Source of the DNA: JBMNCR01 sp049366695
GTDB taxonomy: Bacteria; Bacillota; Clostridia; Eubacteriales; Alkalibacteraceae
NCBI GenBank assembly: GCA_049366695.1
Contig: JBMNCR010000024.1
Location: forward strand, 1 to 34,765
Length of the DNA stretch: 34,765 nt
Direction of reading: 5' to 3'
Numbering within the stretch: the stretch's first letter is position 1; each line of letters begins with the position of its first letter. The translations under genes and the position numbers were made by a program. The notes below the pieces were generated by a model. It did no database searches and was not told the DNA's origin. It worked only from the letters and a program-made list of their open reading frames with translations. This document shows, in pieces, positions 16,587 to 24,326 of the stretch.

Positions 16587-16602
16587 GACCGACCAGTCGG
16601 TC
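16587..16602. promoter_or_regulatory. TetR operator of the RND operon
   Basis: GACCGAC (16587-16593) and GTCGGTC (16596-16602) form a perfect 7-2-7 inverted repeat. It starts about 10 bp downstream of the -10 box and ends just before the Shine-Dalgarno. The form is that of typical TetR-family operators. Confidence 0.85.
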
Positions 16603-16612
16603 AATGTATATT

Positions 16613-16641
16613 ATGATACATTAAATCATGCAACCAGTCAA
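16613..16641 (-). promoter_or_regulatory. Promoter of the RND-TetR operon
   Basis: On the minus strand TTGACT (16641-16636), a 17-bp spacer and TATCAT (16618-16613) form a good vegetative promoter. The TetR dyad covers the region of the transcription start. Confidence 0.75.
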
Positions 16642-16697
16642 TATTTAATAAGATTAATTATTCTTAATCAAAGTAATTACTATATAATAAATCAATA

Positions 16698-16706
16698 TGA
16701 TATAAT
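16698..16706 (+). promoter_or_regulatory. Extended -10 promoter of the DUF4153-like gene
   Basis: TGATATAAT is a perfect extended -10 (TGN plus TATAAT at 16701-16706). There is no clear -35, which the extended element can offset. The leader would be about 140 nt. Confidence 0.5.
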
Positions 16707-16808
16707 GCTTACAAATGAATTTAAATGTATTATATATACAAACTAAGGCTCGAATAATATACTAGCATGTAAAATCATTAGCTTTATAAATATATCTATT
16801 CTATTTTG

Positions 16809-16854
16809 AAAGGAGTGAAAATTTATTCCAATAGTATATTGGAATAATACTCTT
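16809..16854 (+). promoter_or_regulatory. Hairpin between Shine-Dalgarno and start codon
   Basis: AAAGGAGTG (16809-16817) is the only strong ribosome binding site ahead of the ATG at 16855, but it lies 37 nt away. Between them TTATTCCAATA (16823-16833) and TATTGGAATAA (16837-16847) form a perfect 11-bp hairpin with a 3-nt loop. If folded, the effective spacing drops to about 12 nt. An ATT codon in frame at 16825 lies at normal distance from the site and could be an alternative start. Confidence 0.55.
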
Positions 16855-18609
16855 ATGAGATTATTAATGAATATCAAAAATTCCATGTTAAACTTGAAAA
16901 ATTCCTCAAAAAGGTTTCCAGTGACTTTATCACTATCAACTATCTTATTTGTTATGCTTATCATTTTTAATGAAACTCGTGAAATGATGAACAATACCCA
17001 ATTTGAAACCTTTTCTAGGATCATTATGCTCATGTTTATGTCTTTATTATTATCTTTATGTTTAGCTCTTTACCTCGAAAAAACACTTTTTAGTTTAATT
17101 AAAAAAATTACTATATATATTATTGGGGCAGTTATACTCTTTCTATACTATCACTATTTATTAACATCTTTTAACTTTGTTTCCATGACAAGATATTTTG
17201 GTGTACTAGTATTTTTAATTATTTTATTTTTTTTTATACCAAGAATAAAAATAAAAAATCACTTTGAAATGTATACTCTAAAAATATTTTCTGGCTTTTT
17301 TATCACCCTTATCTATTCTTTAGTATTATTTCTTGGAGTATGTGCAATAATTTTCACAATAGATACCTTATTTGAACTAAATATAGATGAAGTATATTAC
17401 TATTACACGTTTCTTTTTGTATCTTTAATATTCGCTGTATCATTATTTTTATCTAAAATACCTATTGAAAATGAAAGCTTGGTAAAATACAACTACTCAA
17501 AAACCTTAAAGATATTATTAGTATATATCGTAATTCCATTAATTACAATTTACACCTTAATACTCTACGTTTATTTTGCTAAAATCCTTATTACATGGCA
17601 GTGGCCAAAAGGTATAGTATCACATTTAGTATTATGGTACGCTGGAATTAGTGTTGGAGTCATATTTTTAACAACACCAGTAGCAAACGAAAATCCTGCT
17701 ATTAAAATGTTTAAAAATCTTTTTCCTAAAGCTGTTCTTCCACTATTAACAATTATGTTTATATCCATTGGCTTAAGAGTTCAACAATATGGGATAACAG
17801 AAAATCGATACTACGTAATATTAATGGGACTATGGGTTACAGGTATTATGATTTATTTTATATTTGTAAAAAATTTACGTAATATAATTATACCTATATC
17901 ATTAGCCATAACAATATTTATTGCAGTATTGGGGCCATTAAGTGGATATTCTATGGCAAAAATTGGGCAAAATAAGCGTTTTGATTCTATTTTGGCCGCA
18001 AACAATATGATTGAAGGAGAAGATATAGTTCCCTCACTTACCATCTCACAAGAAGATAAAAAAGAACTAAACAATATAATAACTTACTTTGATACGTATC
18101 ACCAATTTAAGCATTTAAAAGCACTACCTGATGATTTTGAAACAACTGATATGAAAAATATATTTGGCTTTGACTATGTATCACAATACGATTATTTTGA
18201 AGATCAATATTTGTATTATTATCTAGATATGTATAATCAACTAATATATGTAAAAGATTATGACTATTATTTGGTTATATCAGGATGGAATAATGAAGAA
18301 AAAACTATTGATAACATGAAAATATCCTATGATTATGAATCTTTTATATTAAAAATTAGTGAAGGGAATAAATCATTACTAAATGAAGATATTTTATCTT
18401 TTATTAAAATAATACATGAGAATAACTATAAAAATGGCCTTATAGAAAAAGAATCCATGCCCTCCATAGAAGACGCGTCCTTTGAAATAGAAAATGAATT
18501 TGTAAAAGTAAAGTTTATATTTACTAATATAAATGGTGAATTAAATTCTAATACTAATGATATAATCCTTGAAAATGCAGAATTCATTTTACTATTGCAA
18601 AGAAAATAA
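16855..18609 (+). CDS. Polytopic membrane protein, DUF4153-like
   Basis: The 584-residue protein has about ten to twelve hydrophobic segments over residues 25-380 and then a soluble C-terminal domain of about 200 residues rich in Y, D and N, with several YYY/DYDYY stretches. The N-terminal pattern (NSSKRFPVTLSLS before the first segment) and overall plan resemble the DUF4153 family of clostridial membrane proteins. No activity is known for that family. The C-terminal part is probably outside the cell, by alternation of segments. It is a single gene, divergent from the RND operon. Its start region is unusual because a perfect hairpin separates the Shine-Dalgarno from the ATG. The family call is from recall and is moderate. 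Confidence 0.7.
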   Translation: MRLLMNIKNSMLNLKNSSKRFPVTLSLSTILFVMLIIFNETREMMNNTQFETFSRIIMLMFMSLLLSLCLALYLEKTLFSLIKKITIYIIGAVILFLYYHYLLTSFNFVSMTRYFGVLVFLIILFFFIPRIKIKNHFEMYTLKIFSGFFITLIYSLVLFLGVCAIIFTIDTLFELNIDEVYYYYTFLFVSLIFAVSLFLSKIPIENESLVKYNYSKTLKILLVYIVIPLITIYTLILYVYFAKILITWQWPKGIVSHLVLWYAGISVGVIFLTTPVANENPAIKMFKNLFPKAVLPLLTIMFISIGLRVQQYGITENRYYVILMGLWVTGIMIYFIFVKNLRNIIIPISLAITIFIAVLGPLSGYSMAKIGQNKRFDSILAANNMIEGEDIVPSLTISQEDKKELNNIITYFDTYHQFKHLKALPDDFETTDMKNIFGFDYVSQYDYFEDQYLYYYLDMYNQLIYVKDYDYYLVISGWNNEEKTIDNMKISYDYESFILKISEGNKSLLNEDILSFIKIIHENNYKNGLIEKESMPSIEDASFEIENEFVKVKFIFTNINGELNSNTNDIILENAEFILLLQRK

Positions 18610-18756
18610 TACTAGAAATATTTTCAGTGTGTGTCAAGGGCATTATATATTTTAATTCTATCTAAGCTAATATTTTTTATAATATATATTTTAATTGAGA
18701 ATAATATTTATTAATACTAGTTAATATTTATAATTATAAAAAATGGAGATGAAATA

Positions 18757-18918
18757 ATGAAATGCCCTTTAGAAAGAGCTTTTTGTCCAATATGTGGTTC
18801 GGATATAAATTTTAAAAAATCATCAAAAAATTTCTGTAACTGCAAGAAATGTAATTGGATATGCCCTGGTGAATGTGAAAAAAAAGAAGATACTAAAAAA
18901 AACAGAGATTGTAAATAA
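18757..18918 (+). CDS. Small cysteine-rich zinc-ribbon protein (53 residues)
   Basis: The ORF begins MKCPLERAFCPICG and contains nine cysteines: 3, 10, 13, 27, 29, 32, 36, 40 and 52. The CPICG and CNCKKC pairs make a zinc ribbon, with further CPGEC after it. A good Shine-Dalgarno, GGAGAT, lies six bases before the ATG. Zinc ribbons of this size bind nucleic acid or act as metal chaperones, so the role is open. The gene stands alone on the plus strand, facing the fur-type operon across a shared terminator hairpin. Confidence 0.7.
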   Translation: MKCPLERAFCPICGSDINFKKSSKNFCNCKKCNWICPGECEKKEDTKKNRDCK

Positions 18919-19104
18919 AAAATGTTATATCATTATTTTATAACTTATCAATAACAATACTTTTTTATTAATAAAATATTTATTAATTTTTACAGATAGT
19001 GAAATAATTTTTTTAAATACTTAGTGATTTAACGTATATTTTAAATTTCAAGAATAATAACATCTATCAATACCTTAATTATGTATTTTGTTTTAATATA
19101 TAAA

Positions 19105-19143
19105 AGATGGTATTAAACTTATCTTATAAGACTTATACCATCT
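19105..19143. terminator. Terminator hairpin between the zinc-ribbon gene and fur
   Basis: AGATGGTAT (19105-19113) and ATACCATCT (19135-19143) pair perfectly over 9 bp, and CTTAT/ATAAG pair inside. On the minus strand the stem runs into TTTTATATATT; on the plus strand into GTTTTAG. It can serve both converging transcripts. It is the main feature of the 300 bp between 18919 and 19218. Confidence 0.75.
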
Positions 19144-19218
19144 GTTTTAGTTAGAATTTACTTATATATTTTATTATCCTACTTAAATAAGCATCACTTT
19201 AAAAAATTGACATGATAC

Positions 19219-19656
19219 TTATTCCTTACATTTACTACATAGACCGTCAAAAGTAATGTTTATATCGTGAATTTCCAAATTATTTTCATCTTCAATTATT
19301 TTATTTAATTTTAGATATTCAATATTTACTTTATCACTGTTAATATCTATTATAGTATTACATTTATAGCATTTAAAATGAATATGCAAGGGATTACCAC
19401 TAAATATTTTCATTTCATAATAACTTTTCCCATTAATATTAATTTCTTTAACTATACCTAATTCAGTAAAAGTATTCACAGCTCTATATACTGTGGCGAT
19501 TCCAATATTATTATGTTTGATTTTCTCATATATTTCTTTAGCATTTAAATGTGTTTTATTTTCCAAAAGTGTTCTTAATACTAACCTCTTTTGTAATGTA
19601 AATTCATACCCATTTATTTCTAAAAGATTCTTAAAAGATAATAACTCTTCATTCAT
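19219..19656 (-). CDS. Fur-family metalloregulator
   Basis: The 145-residue protein has the Fur winged helix with LNAKEIYEKI and GIATVYRAVNTFTELGIV (about 37-69). The dimerisation domain holds H91-I-H93, C96-x2-C99 and C140-x2-C143, the structural zinc site of Fur, Zur and PerR. I start at the ATG at 19656, after the preceding gene's stop at 19673; the longer frame would overlap that gene. The Shine-Dalgarno is weak, suggesting coupling to the upstream gene. Position as the last gene of an mrp-nifX-nifX operon suggests iron sensing. Zur- or PerR-type function cannot be excluded. Confidence 0.88.
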   Translation of the reverse strand: MNEELLSFKNLLEINGYEFTLQKRLVLRTLLENKTHLNAKEIYEKIKHNNIGIATVYRAVNTFTELGIVKEININGKSYYEMKIFSGNPLHIHFKCYKCNTIIDINSDKVNIEYLKLNKIIEDENNLEIHDINITFDGLCSKCKE

Positions 19657-19672
19657 ATTATTAACCAATATC

Positions 19673-20029
19673 TTAATTATTACAATTACCTTCGTTTTGA
19701 TGTTCTGAGCATATACTACCAGTAGATTGTAATTGTCCATTTAAATATTTTTCTACAGCTTCATCACATAAACCCGTAGCTCCTACAACTACTTGTATGC
19801 TGTTTTCATTAAATAATTGCTGAGCAGTTCCACCCATTCCACCTGCTATTATTATATCAACCTTTAATTCTTTCAAAAAAACTGGAAGAAAACCAGGTCT
19901 ATGTCCAGGATTAGAAACGAATTCTTTATTAATCGTCTTGTCTTCTTTAATTTCATATGTTGTGAAACCTTCACAATGTCCAAAATGACCGCTTACTGAT
20001 TTACCATCACTTGCAACTGCTATTTTCAA
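19673..20029 (-). CDS. NifX/NafY-type (dinitrogenase Fe-Mo cofactor biosynthesis fold) protein 2
   Basis: The 118-residue product begins KIAVASDGKSVSGHFGHCEGF, the usual opening of the Nitro_FeMo-Co family, and has the glycine-rich IIAGGMGGTAQQLF (about 61-74). It is a small single-domain protein of normal family length that binds iron-sulfur or iron-molybdenum clusters. Its C-terminus adds CSEHQNEGNC, two cysteines and a histidine that could hold metal. The start is a TTG at 20029 with GGAGGT seven bases upstream. No nitrogenase genes are present, so a general cluster-trafficking role beside Mrp is more likely than FeMo-co assembly. It overlaps nothing once fur is started at its internal ATG. 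Confidence 0.85.
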   Translation of the reverse strand: MKIAVASDGKSVSGHFGHCEGFTTYEIKEDKTINKEFVSNPGHRPGFLPVFLKELKVDIIIAGGMGGTAQQLFNENSIQVVVGATGLCDEAVEKYLNGQLQSTGSICSEHQNEGNCNN

Positions 20030-20118
20030 ATTAATTACCTCCAATTTATTAATTGTTATAATATACTTCAAATTTTTTTGCTAATGCATTATTAGATTAT
20101 TGTCATTTTATTTATTAA

Positions 20119-20151
20119 GGTAGTAATGCATATCACAATTCCTCTACTACC
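20119..20151. repeat. Inverted repeat between the two nifX-like genes
   Basis: GGTAGTA (20119-20125) and TACTACC (20145-20151) form a perfect 7-bp stem with a 19-nt loop in the 187 bp between the two genes. No T tract follows on either strand. It may be an mRNA processing or stability hairpin. Confidence 0.35.
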
Positions 20152-20216
20152 ACGTAAAATACGAAAATGAATCACCATGAGATCAAAAGAATTTTGATAC
20201 GCACCATTACATTGAC

Positions 20217-20573
20217 CTAATTATGATGTGCTGGACCTGCAAGTTTTATTCCTTCCAGTTCTCCATTATTGTATTTTTCTAAAACCATACTTATTTGAAT
20301 TTTTTCACACTGATACGCTTTAATTCCTGATTCCTCCATAATTTTATATGCATTTGGACCCAAATTTCCAGTAATAACCACATCTATCTTTTCATCAATT
20401 AATTGCTGTGCTGCCACGATTCCAGCTCCGCCACTTGATTCTTGACCTTTATTCTCTATAGATGTAATTTTTTCATCTTCTGTATCAATAATTAAAAAAT
20501 ATTTACATCTTCCAAACCTTACATCGATAAAATCATCAACGGTTTTTCCTGTTGAGGATATGACAATCTTCAT
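20217..20573 (-). CDS. NifX/NafY-type cluster-binding protein 1
   Basis: The 118-residue protein opens MKIVISSTGKTVDDFIDVRFGRCKYF, written here in family terms as the VDxRFGRC motif of the Nitro_FeMo-Co fold. A GGAGIVAAQQLIDE helix and VVITGNLGPNAYKIM follow. A cysteine (about 23) and a C-terminal HH pair could bind a cluster or metal. AGGAGG lies a few bases upstream of the ATG at 20573. It follows mrp by 30 bp, so the two are surely cotranscribed. Proteins of this type beside Mrp are common in anaerobes without nitrogenase; the likely job is carrying Fe-S clusters from or to Mrp (inference). Confidence 0.87.
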   Translation of the reverse strand: MKIVISSTGKTVDDFIDVRFGRCKYFLIIDTEDEKITSIENKGQESSGGAGIVAAQQLIDEKIDVVITGNLGPNAYKIMEESGIKAYQCEKIQISMVLEKYNNGELEGIKLAGPAHHN

Positions 20574-20603
20574 AAAAACTTCCTCCTAAATATTATTTAA
20601 TTA

Positions 20604-21431
20604 TTAATTTATATCATTAATAATTTTACTGACTATAGGTTCAAAAATCTTTTGGATATCCTCTTTATTCTTTTCATCTCCACTAGATGCCATATTACTT
20701 ATGTTATCTAACATAGGAAGTTCTCCTAATAAATTCAAATCCATCTTTTTTAAGAATTTTTCAGTACTTTCACCATTAAAAAGATTTATTTTTTTACCAC
20801 AATCAGAACAAGTAATATAACTCATATTCTCTATAACACCTAAGACATTAATATTAAGTTTTCTTGCCATATTTACAGCCTTTGAAACTATCATAGATAC
20901 TAAATCTTGAGGAACAGAAATCATTACTATCCCATTTATTGGTATAGATTGCATTACAGTTAAAGCAACATCTCCAGTACCTGGGGGCATATCTATGACT
21001 AAATAATCTAAATCATCCCAAAGAACATCTGTCCAAAACTGTTTTACTACACCTGCTATCATAGGTCCTCTCCAGATAACAGGATCATCTTCATTTTCCA
21101 TCAATAGATTTAAAGATATTACTTTTATCCCATCATCGGTCTCTACAGGATATATTAATTGTTCTGTCCCACCTGCTTTTTTCTTGCTTAAACCTAGAAG
21201 TCTAGGCACACTGGGGCCAGTTATATCGGAATCTAGTATACCAACACTATAACCTAACTGTTTAAGTTGCTTTGCAAGAATAACAGCTATTGAAGATTTT
21301 CCAACTCCTCCTTTACCACTCATAACACCTATTATTTTTTTCACATTATTCAGTGGGTTGTTTTCTATCATACAACTTTCTTTATCTTTATCACATCCCT
21401 CACTTGTAGAACATGAATCACATTGTGACAT
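20604..21431 (-). CDS. mrp: Mrp/NBP35-family Fe-S cluster carrier ATPase
   Basis: The 275-residue P-loop ATPase has the deviant Walker A GKGGVGKSS (39-47), the switch DSDITGPS (67-74) and Walker B LVIDMPPGTGD (144-154). C208-S-D-C211 is the bridging cluster site of Mrp/Nbp35 proteins. The N-terminus carries C4-x2-C7-x5-C13 and C20, close to the extra cluster motif of Nbp35. It should bind and transfer [4Fe-4S] clusters in the cytosol as a homodimer. The ATG at 21431 lies nine bases after AGGAG; an earlier ATG overlaps that site. It leads an operon with two NifX-type proteins and a Fur regulator. Two matching dyads flank its promoter. Confidence 0.93.
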   Translation of the reverse strand: MSQCDSCSTSEGCDKDKESCMIENNPLNNVKKIIGVMSGKGGVGKSSIAVILAKQLKQLGYSVGILDSDITGPSVPRLLGLSKKKAGGTEQLIYPVETDDGIKVISLNLLMENEDDPVIWRGPMIAGVVKQFWTDVLWDDLDYLVIDMPPGTGDVALTVMQSIPINGIVMISVPQDLVSMIVSKAVNMARKLNINVLGVIENMSYITCSDCGKKINLFNGESTEKFLKKMDLNLLGELPMLDNISNMASSGDEKNKEDIQKIFEPIVSKIINDIN

Positions 21432-21454
21432 TAAAATCATCTCCTGTTAGAATA

Positions 21455-21468
21455 TTAGCATTTGCCAA
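21455..21468. promoter_or_regulatory. Dyad 1 at the mrp promoter
   Basis: Read on the minus strand, TTGGCAAATGCTAA fits TTGGCA-N2-TGNNAA. It lies just downstream of the -10 box. It pairs with dyad 2 exactly 40 bp away, close to four helical turns. The binding protein is unknown; the operon's own Fur protein is a candidate although this is not a Fur-box sequence. Confidence 0.5.
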
Positions 21469-21472
21469 CTAT

Positions 21473-21501
21473 ATATTACCCCTATAATTTGTTATTGTCA
21501 A
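21473..21501 (-). promoter_or_regulatory. Promoter of the mrp operon
   Basis: On the minus strand TTGACA (21501-21496) is followed after 17 bp by TAATAT (21478-21473). The -35 lies inside dyad 2 and dyad 1 covers the start region. The 266 bp to the end of the neighbouring gene hold nothing else clear. Confidence 0.75.
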
Positions 21502-21508
21502 ATGCCAA
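21495..21508. promoter_or_regulatory. Dyad 2 at the mrp promoter
   Basis: Read on the minus strand, TTGGCATTTGACAA fits TTGGCA-N2-TGNCAA and contains the -35 hexamer. It has the same first half and spacing as dyad 1. Binding to both would clamp the promoter. Confidence 0.5.
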
Positions 21509-21697
21509 TTTGAATTTTTTTATTAAATAATAAAGTCCTGCTTTTTGAAGCAATACTTATCTAAAGTTTCTCTCCATATGAAATTAAGCAAAGATGTTGT
21601 GGGAGTATATTTAAAACATACTCGAGCACCAAAGTGAAGATAATAATACATAATTTAAAACTAAATATTAAATCAACTGAGAATTAATCAATTATCT

Positions 21698-22513
21698 TTA
21701 ACATTGCTTTGCTTCTTCATTCATAATTCGCCTTTTACAAATGTAGAATCTAAAAGCAACAATTATAATAATAAAGTACATAAAAGGATATACCCAAGTG
21801 GTAATTAATTCACTATATGGATAATCTCTAAAATATAAGATAAACCATCTCATAGCACTAAACCACATTGCATATAATAAAAAAGCTCCTCCATTAGGTA
21901 ATTTATTTTTAGAATATAGAATCATCACTGGAATAAGTCCCACTAGTGCCAATGCCATTTCATATAATTGTGTAGGGTATAAACCTGGCTCAGCAAATGA
22001 AAAAAATGAAGAAAGAGTATTTAATGATTCCCCTACTAATCGGGCATTGGGAAAATGTACTCCCAATGGAGAAAATGTTAATTTTCCTGCACAACATCCC
22101 GCCATAAAGCAGCCTACTCTAGCAATAGAAAACGCCACACCCATTGGTAGCACATACATATCCATTTGCTTCCATAAATCCAACTTCAATATTCTTACAA
22201 TAACAATTGTTGACATAGTAGCACCAATTATACCTCCATATAAAGAAAAATTAGTCAATCGTAATGTCCAAACATGAAAATTAAATCCATAAGCATCACT
22301 ATTTACAAAAAAATTTAATAATCTTGCTCCTATAAGGAAACTAATACAAGTACAAAATAATAATATTATTATTTTTCTAAAAGCTATCTTTTCGTGTCTC
22401 ATTATAATAAATGTAAGAATTAATCCTACTATCATGGCGCTTAAAGCAAACAACTTATAAGAAACAAGATGAATATTCATTCCTAACACTTCTATATAAA
22501 TTATAGGTAACAT
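21698..22513 (-). CDS. Lgt-family protein (prolipoprotein diacylglyceryl transferase-like)
   Basis: The 271-residue protein has about seven membrane segments and the Lgt layout: an internal GAR motif (62-64), ARVGCFMAGCCAG (131-143) in place of GRIGNFxNGE, and YPTQLYE (179-185). Lgt moves diacylglycerol from phosphatidylglycerol to the lipobox cysteine. The essential histidine in the SFHGG motif of E. coli Lgt appears here as tyrosine (FSLYGG, Y92, by-eye alignment), and the signature is cysteine-rich. It could be the cell's Lgt of a clostridial type or a paralogue with another acceptor. GGAGA precedes the ATG. It seems to be monocistronic. The window's own lipoprotein reductase would need an Lgt. 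Confidence 0.82.
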   Translation of the reverse strand: MLPIIYIEVLGMNIHLVSYKLFALSAMIVGLILTFIIMRHEKIAFRKIIILLFCTCISFLIGARLLNFFVNSDAYGFNFHVWTLRLTNFSLYGGIIGATMSTIVIVRILKLDLWKQMDMYVLPMGVAFSIARVGCFMAGCCAGKLTFSPLGVHFPNARLVGESLNTLSSFFSFAEPGLYPTQLYEMALALVGLIPVMILYSKNKLPNGGAFLLYAMWFSAMRWFILYFRDYPYSELITTWVYPFMYFIIIIVAFRFYICKRRIMNEEAKQC

Positions 22514-22769
22514 TCTATTTCTCCAATTTCATTTTTTATCATTAACAGTTTCTTCACACTATTTTTATAACTACTTATACTAAATTTATATTTTTTTTAA
22601 TCTAGTTATTTGGTTCACTATCTAAAATGCTTTATTATCATAAAAATCAGTGTACAAATTTCCTTTACTCCACTACCATATACTTTAGTGTTAAATTAAA
22701 GTACCATATACATATATTTCATTTTTTAAATATCTAAATCTTGATTTGTAGATAAAAATTAACCTGTGT

Positions 22770-23315
22770 TTATAAGATTATCATTTTTTGCATTAAATCT
22801 TGAGAAATATCTTTGCCTAATAAAACTTCTACTATCTTTAAAGAAAATGTAATTGCAGTACCAGGTCCTCTTGAAGTAATAATATTACTATCTAATACAA
22901 CATTTTCATCTGATAATTTTGCACCTACTAATTCTTCTTCAAATCCAGGATAACATGTTGCTTTTTTCTCCTTTAATAACCCAAGATTACCTAATATTTT
23001 AGGAGCCGCGCATATTGCCGCAATCCATTTATCCCTAGAATAAAAATCTTTTATTATTTTTATTAATTCTTTATGCTTTTCTAAATTCAAAGTCCCTGGC
23101 ATTCCACCTGGAAAAACAATCATATCACAATCTTCATAATTTGCCTCTTCAAAAAGTACATCCGAAACCACCTTAATATCATGTGCACCCACTACCTCTT
23201 TTGTACCGAGTACGGAAACCATTTCAATATGAATATTTGCGCGACGAAGCACGTCAACCACTGTCAAAGCCTCGATCTCTTCAAAACCTTCTGCTAAATG
23301 TATATAAACCTTCAT
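22770..23315 (-). CDS. DJ-1/PfpI-family protein
   Basis: The 182-residue protein is of the DJ-1/YajL/ThiJ subgroup. It opens VYIHLAEGFEEIEALTVVDV with the conserved glutamate near residue 15, and has the nucleophile elbow AAICAAPKIL with C102. A late GPGTAITFSL motif is also conserved. Members act as redox-sensitive chaperones or on glyoxal adducts; the exact activity is debated and cannot be set here. I start at the ATG at 23315, preceded by AGAGAGGCG; the longer frame has no site. It stands alone between two spacers of about 250 bp in which I see only a terminator hairpin. Confidence 0.92.
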   Translation of the reverse strand: MKVYIHLAEGFEEIEALTVVDVLRRANIHIEMVSVLGTKEVVGAHDIKVVSDVLFEEANYEDCDMIVFPGGMPGTLNLEKHKELIKIIKDFYSRDKWIAAICAAPKILGNLGLLKEKKATCYPGFEEELVGAKLSDENVVLDSNIITSRGPGTAITFSLKIVEVLLGKDISQDLMQKMIIL

Positions 23316-23462
23316 ATTTCGCCTCTCTTTAGTTACTTTTATATATCCACCTATATCAATCAATTGTATATCGTATATTTAAATATATTCTAGTCGGTTA
23401 TACAATGTATATCTGTGTTAATTATTTTATCATATTATGATTGTCTAATTGTTAAAAATCTC

Positions 23463-23499
23463 AAAAACTTCAGCTCATAATATTTTTTATTATGAGCTG
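23463..23499 (-). terminator. Terminator of the unknown gene at 23586-24005
   Basis: CAGCTCATAATA (23471-23482) and TATTATGAGCTG (23488-23499) form a perfect 12-bp stem with a 5-nt loop. On the minus strand a TTTTT run follows after three bases. It lies about 87 bp after the stop codon. Confidence 0.7.
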
Positions 23500-23585
23500 G
23501 ACCTTAGTTCAATATATAAATGATATTTTACAGTATTAATAAAAAATCAACTTCACCAATAGCATTAAGCTGTTTACTATTCCTT

Positions 23586-24005
23586 TTAAATGATTAAATT
23601 ATCTCTAATACCTTTTTTATAATTTTTATTGCAAATATTAAAGAAAATTATATTATTATAATAATCCTTGTCCACAATTTCAAACCAAAACCTTTCTTCA
23701 CTATCCATGTCATTATCATTACGAAAATATAAACTTCTAATAAATTTATGTTTATATGTATCATTACATTCATTGAGAAATCCGTCAAAGTAATACCAAG
23801 GCATTTCCATTAGTACAAGGGATTTTCCTTCATCTTTCATTTTGTCATTAATATACTCTACAGCTGATAGATCACTGTCAAAGGCTCCAATGATTACACC
23901 ATAAACCGGGTGTTCATTTCTAACAATACAAATCTTGCTATTTTTAGAAAACCATTTCTTCTTGTTCTGACAATAAACATAATATGAAGAAATACTATTA
24001 CTCAT
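23586..24005 (-). CDS. Hypothetical protein, 139 residues
   Basis: I do not recognise this protein. It is soluble, rich in aromatic residues (WFSK, MPWYYFDGF, RFWFEIVDKDYY) and in K, N and D, with five cysteines if the C-terminal one is counted. It has no signal peptide or membrane segment. The ATG at 24005 follows AAGGGGTG by eight bases; an in-frame GTG at 24014 is too close to that site. Its own terminator lies downstream and the upstream region is non-coding, so it is probably monocistronic. Confidence 0.75.
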   Translation of the reverse strand: MSNSISSYYVYCQNKKKWFSKNSKICIVRNEHPVYGVIIGAFDSDLSAVEYINDKMKDEGKSLVLMEMPWYYFDGFLNECNDTYKHKFIRSLYFRNDNDMDSEERFWFEIVDKDYYNNIIFFNICNKNYKKGIRDNLII

Positions 24006-24194
24006 ACAACACACCCCTTAATCTAAATTTATTAAACTATGTCTATCTAATACCCCTTTTATATATATTTTAATCTTTTAATAATTTAGTAAGTAGTATT
24101 AAGTATAGAGCGTAAGTTTAATCGTGGGTATGTCAAGTAATTGGTATTAACTTTCTGAAAATCAATAAGTATAATACTTAAGTGTTACATATTA

Positions 24195-24226
24195 TTTGAG
24201 GGAAAGGATCAAATTTTTCCCTCAAA
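24195..24226. repeat. Perfect hairpin upstream of the unknown gene
   Basis: TTTGAGGGAAA (24195-24205) and TTTCCCTCAAA (24216-24226) form an 11-bp perfect stem with a 10-nt loop. It lies in the 456-bp gap between 24006 and 24461. It could terminate minus-strand transcription from the HD gene, but no T tract follows. Confidence 0.45.
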
Positions 24227-24326
24227 ATGTATATTTAGTAGATATTGACAAATAATCATGTAGTCATGGGCCAGTTTTTTATTCTTTGAGTACATTTTTA
24301 GTTATATCAACTGAAGTTCTATTTGG

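Noticed and set aside
16569..16604. TTG at 16604 as start of the RND gene
   Set aside because: It would place the TetR operator and the AAGGAGG site inside the coding sequence; the ATG at 16568 has correct spacing.
16815..16847. GTG-initiated 10-codon leader peptide overlapping the hairpin
   Set aside because: Its GTG overlaps the Shine-Dalgarno with no spacing, so it is unlikely to be translated.
21600..21640. GAGTAT/ATACTC as a terminator of the Lgt gene
   Set aside because: Only six base pairs with no T tract.
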